Shown: positions 40,173 through 40,802 of the stretch, one piece after another
Numbering within the stretch: position 1 is the first letter of the stretch
Layout: each line of letters opens with the position of its first letter
NCBI RefSeq assembly: GCF_022695985.1
Contig: NZ_JAAPBF010000044.1
Location: 1-40,802, forward strand
Source: Streptomyces sp. NP-1717
Lineage (GTDB): Bacteria > Actinomycetota > Actinomycetes > Streptomycetales > Streptomycetaceae
Length of the DNA: 40,802 nt
Direction: 5' to 3'
Notes under the pieces: generated by a model
Databases searched by the model: none
Told to the model about the DNA's origin: nothing
Seen by the model: the letters and a program-made list of their open reading frames with translations, nothing else
Made by a program: the position numbers and the translations under genes

Positions 40173-40434
40173 CGGGGATGTCCGCCTTCGCCGCACTCAA
40201 GGTGCTTCCGGGAATGACCACCAGGCGCTCGTCGGGAGCGAGTGTCACTCCTCGTGGGAGACGCGGAGCGTAATGGTTTGTCAGATCCCGGCCGATGACC
40301 GCGATGTCGCCGTTGTCGAGCTGCCAGATGTCGGGGCACTCGTCGTTTCCGTCCGAATTCCCCAGCGCCACCGGCGACTTGCCGAGGCGCCGCTCGAATA
40401 AGGCGGACGGATCTGCTTCCCAGGCACGGGCCAT
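40165..40434 (-). CDS. Small hypothetical protein with a TTA codon, first gene of the NLR group
   Basis: An 89-residue protein beginning MARAWEADPSALFERRLG, unrecognised except as the usual small partner upstream of DUF6879 genes. It contains CPDIWQLDNGDIAVIGRDLT and a C-terminal ERLVVIPGSTL. Leu12 is encoded by TTA (plus-strand 40399-40401), the only in-frame TTA I noticed in the window, so translation should need the bldA tRNA. ATG 40434 has GGAGGT four bases upstream, which decides against the longer frame to 40476. A promoter lies 45 bases upstream. Its stop overlaps the DUF6879 start. Confidence 0.78.
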   Translation of the reverse strand: MARAWEADPSALFERRLGKSPVALGNSDGNDECPDIWQLDNGDIAVIGRDLTNHYAPRLPRGVTLAPDERLVVIPGSTLSAAKADIPDV

Positions 40435-40476
40435 GCCTACCTCCACGCGATGTGGTCGAGAGTGCTGACGCACCAC

Positions 40477-40506
40477 ATTTTATGTTCAATCGATTACGGA
40501 GAGCAA
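40477..40506 (-). promoter_or_regulatory. Promoter of the NLR group, TTGCTC-N18-TAAAAT
   Basis: On the minus strand TTGCTC (plus-strand 40501-40506) and TAAAAT (40477-40482) are 18 bases apart, leaving a leader of about 35 bases before ATG 40434. TAAAAT is unusually AT-rich for this genome. The palindrome pair at 40539-40599 lies 33 bases or more upstream. Confidence 0.6.
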
Positions 40507-40538
40507 CCAATGGCGTCGGTTTCGCGCCAGCCCTCAGG

Positions 40539-40558
40539 TGTATCAGTCGCTTGACACA
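40539..40558. promoter_or_regulatory. Hyphenated palindrome TGTATCA-N6-TGACACA
   Basis: Seven-base arms with one mismatch around six bases. A second copy lies at 40580, with centres 41 bases apart (about four helical turns). This copy covers the -35 box TTGACA of the rightward promoter. Confidence 0.6.
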
Positions 40559-40579
40559 GTTGCGGTCGGGCAGTCAGAT
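40551..40579 (+). promoter_or_regulatory. Rightward promoter TTGACA-N17-TCAGAT
   Basis: A consensus -35 (40551-40556) and a moderate -10 (40574-40579) point towards the partial gene at 40629. The -35 lies inside the first palindrome and the transcription start would fall within the second, so one regulator could shut it off. Confidence 0.5.
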
Positions 40580-40599
40580 TGTCTCAGAGAGGTGACACG
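40580..40599. promoter_or_regulatory. Hyphenated palindrome TGTCTCA-N6-TGACACG
   Basis: Same layout and nearly the same arms as at 40539-40558. The shared pattern is TGTNTCAG-N5-TGACAC. It covers the expected start of the rightward transcript. Confidence 0.6.
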
Positions 40600-40628
40600 C
40601 TTGGCGGTGATTCGGGGAGGGAGCCCGT

Positions 40629-40802
40629 ATGTTCAATTCAGTTGTTCCGGTGCGGAGTTGGCGGGACTGGGCCGACGCTCCGCTCCGGTGGGCCGGTCCC
40701 CTGGTCGGACTCGGGGTCAATCAGGTCGTCGCCTTCAGTCCCGAGCCCGACGTCGATCTCCTCTACGCCATCCCCGTCTTCGGGCTCTGCTCCGTCGCCG
40801 GT
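40629..40802 (+). CDS. Unidentified protein, 5' end only
   Basis: The frame opens with ATG 40629 (MFNSVVPVRSWRDWADAPLR) and stays open to the window end, 58 codons. GGGAGGGAG lies 6-14 bases upstream. The visible part has a hydrophobic stretch (LVGLGVNQVVAF) and a second beginning at LLYAIPVFGLC, so a membrane protein is likely. No family is recognised. It is transcribed divergently from the NLR group behind the paired palindromes. Confidence 0.65.
   Translation, partial: MFNSVVPVRSWRDWADAPLRWAGPLVGLGVNQVVAFSPEPDVDLLYAIPVFGLCSVAG

Overview
The window is high-GC DNA from a Streptomyces (or very close relative). The evidence is the strong G/C third-position bias, frequent GTG starts, several apparently leaderless promoters, the cslA-glxA pair, the DUF6230/DUF6114 pair, a CitA/CitB-type system beside dctA, and an actinobacterial sugar ABC transporter that lacks its own ATPase. 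No tRNA, rRNA, insertion sequence or CRISPR array was seen.

Layout. 1-4.6 kb: the 3' end of a sensor kinase, a MarR regulator facing it, three translationally coupled AIM24-like genes, then a DUF3817 membrane protein overlapping an MTH1187-type thiamine-binding protein. 4.8-9.6 kb: the hyphal-tip glucan locus, with a cellulose-synthase-like glycosyltransferase (cslA), the radical copper oxidase glxA, and a convergent GH6 glucanase lipoprotein. 9.7-13.2 kb: an ArsR-type regulator divergent from an MFS exporter, a MarR regulator and a second DUF3817 protein. 13.3-17.2 kb: the large subunit of isobutyryl-CoA mutase (icmA), a TetR regulator, and a thioredoxin-TPR co-chaperone. 17.8-20.5 kb: a DUF6230-DUF6114-proline-rich protein operon. 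20.6-26.7 kb: a central-carbon cluster in which pta, ackA and pyk run leftwards and pfkA runs divergently. 26.8-30.9 kb: a sugar ABC transporter (binding protein plus two permeases) and an F420-type LLM oxidoreductase. 31.0-35.0 kb: a CitA/CitB-like two-component system divergent from dctA. 35.1-36.6 kb: a secreted GH16 glucanase behind a LacI-type operator. 36.7-40.4 kb: a leftward group of small protein, DUF6879 protein, NLR-like NB-ARC/TPR protein and DUF6415-like protein. The last 174 bases begin an unidentified rightward gene.

How the parts work together. PfkA and Pyk are glycolytic steps; Pta and AckA interconvert acetyl-CoA and acetate. IcmA feeds butyryl/isobutyryl units toward methylmalonyl and polyketide precursors. 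The CitAB-DctA block senses and imports C4-dicarboxylates. CslA, GlxA and the GH6 enzyme together make and trim an extracellular glucan.

The best candidates for something new lie at the right end. The NLR-like ATPase has an N-terminal amyloid-signal-like motif whose reading frame extends upstream to an ATC codon placed where a start should be. The group's first gene carries a TTA (bldA-dependent) codon. Two copies of a hyphenated palindrome lie upstream. Other unexplained items are exact copies of a common Streptomyces intergenic repeat inside the MFS reading frame, a palindrome inside the leaderless icmA promoter, and a palindrome plus 11-bp direct repeats in front of the thioredoxin-TPR gene.
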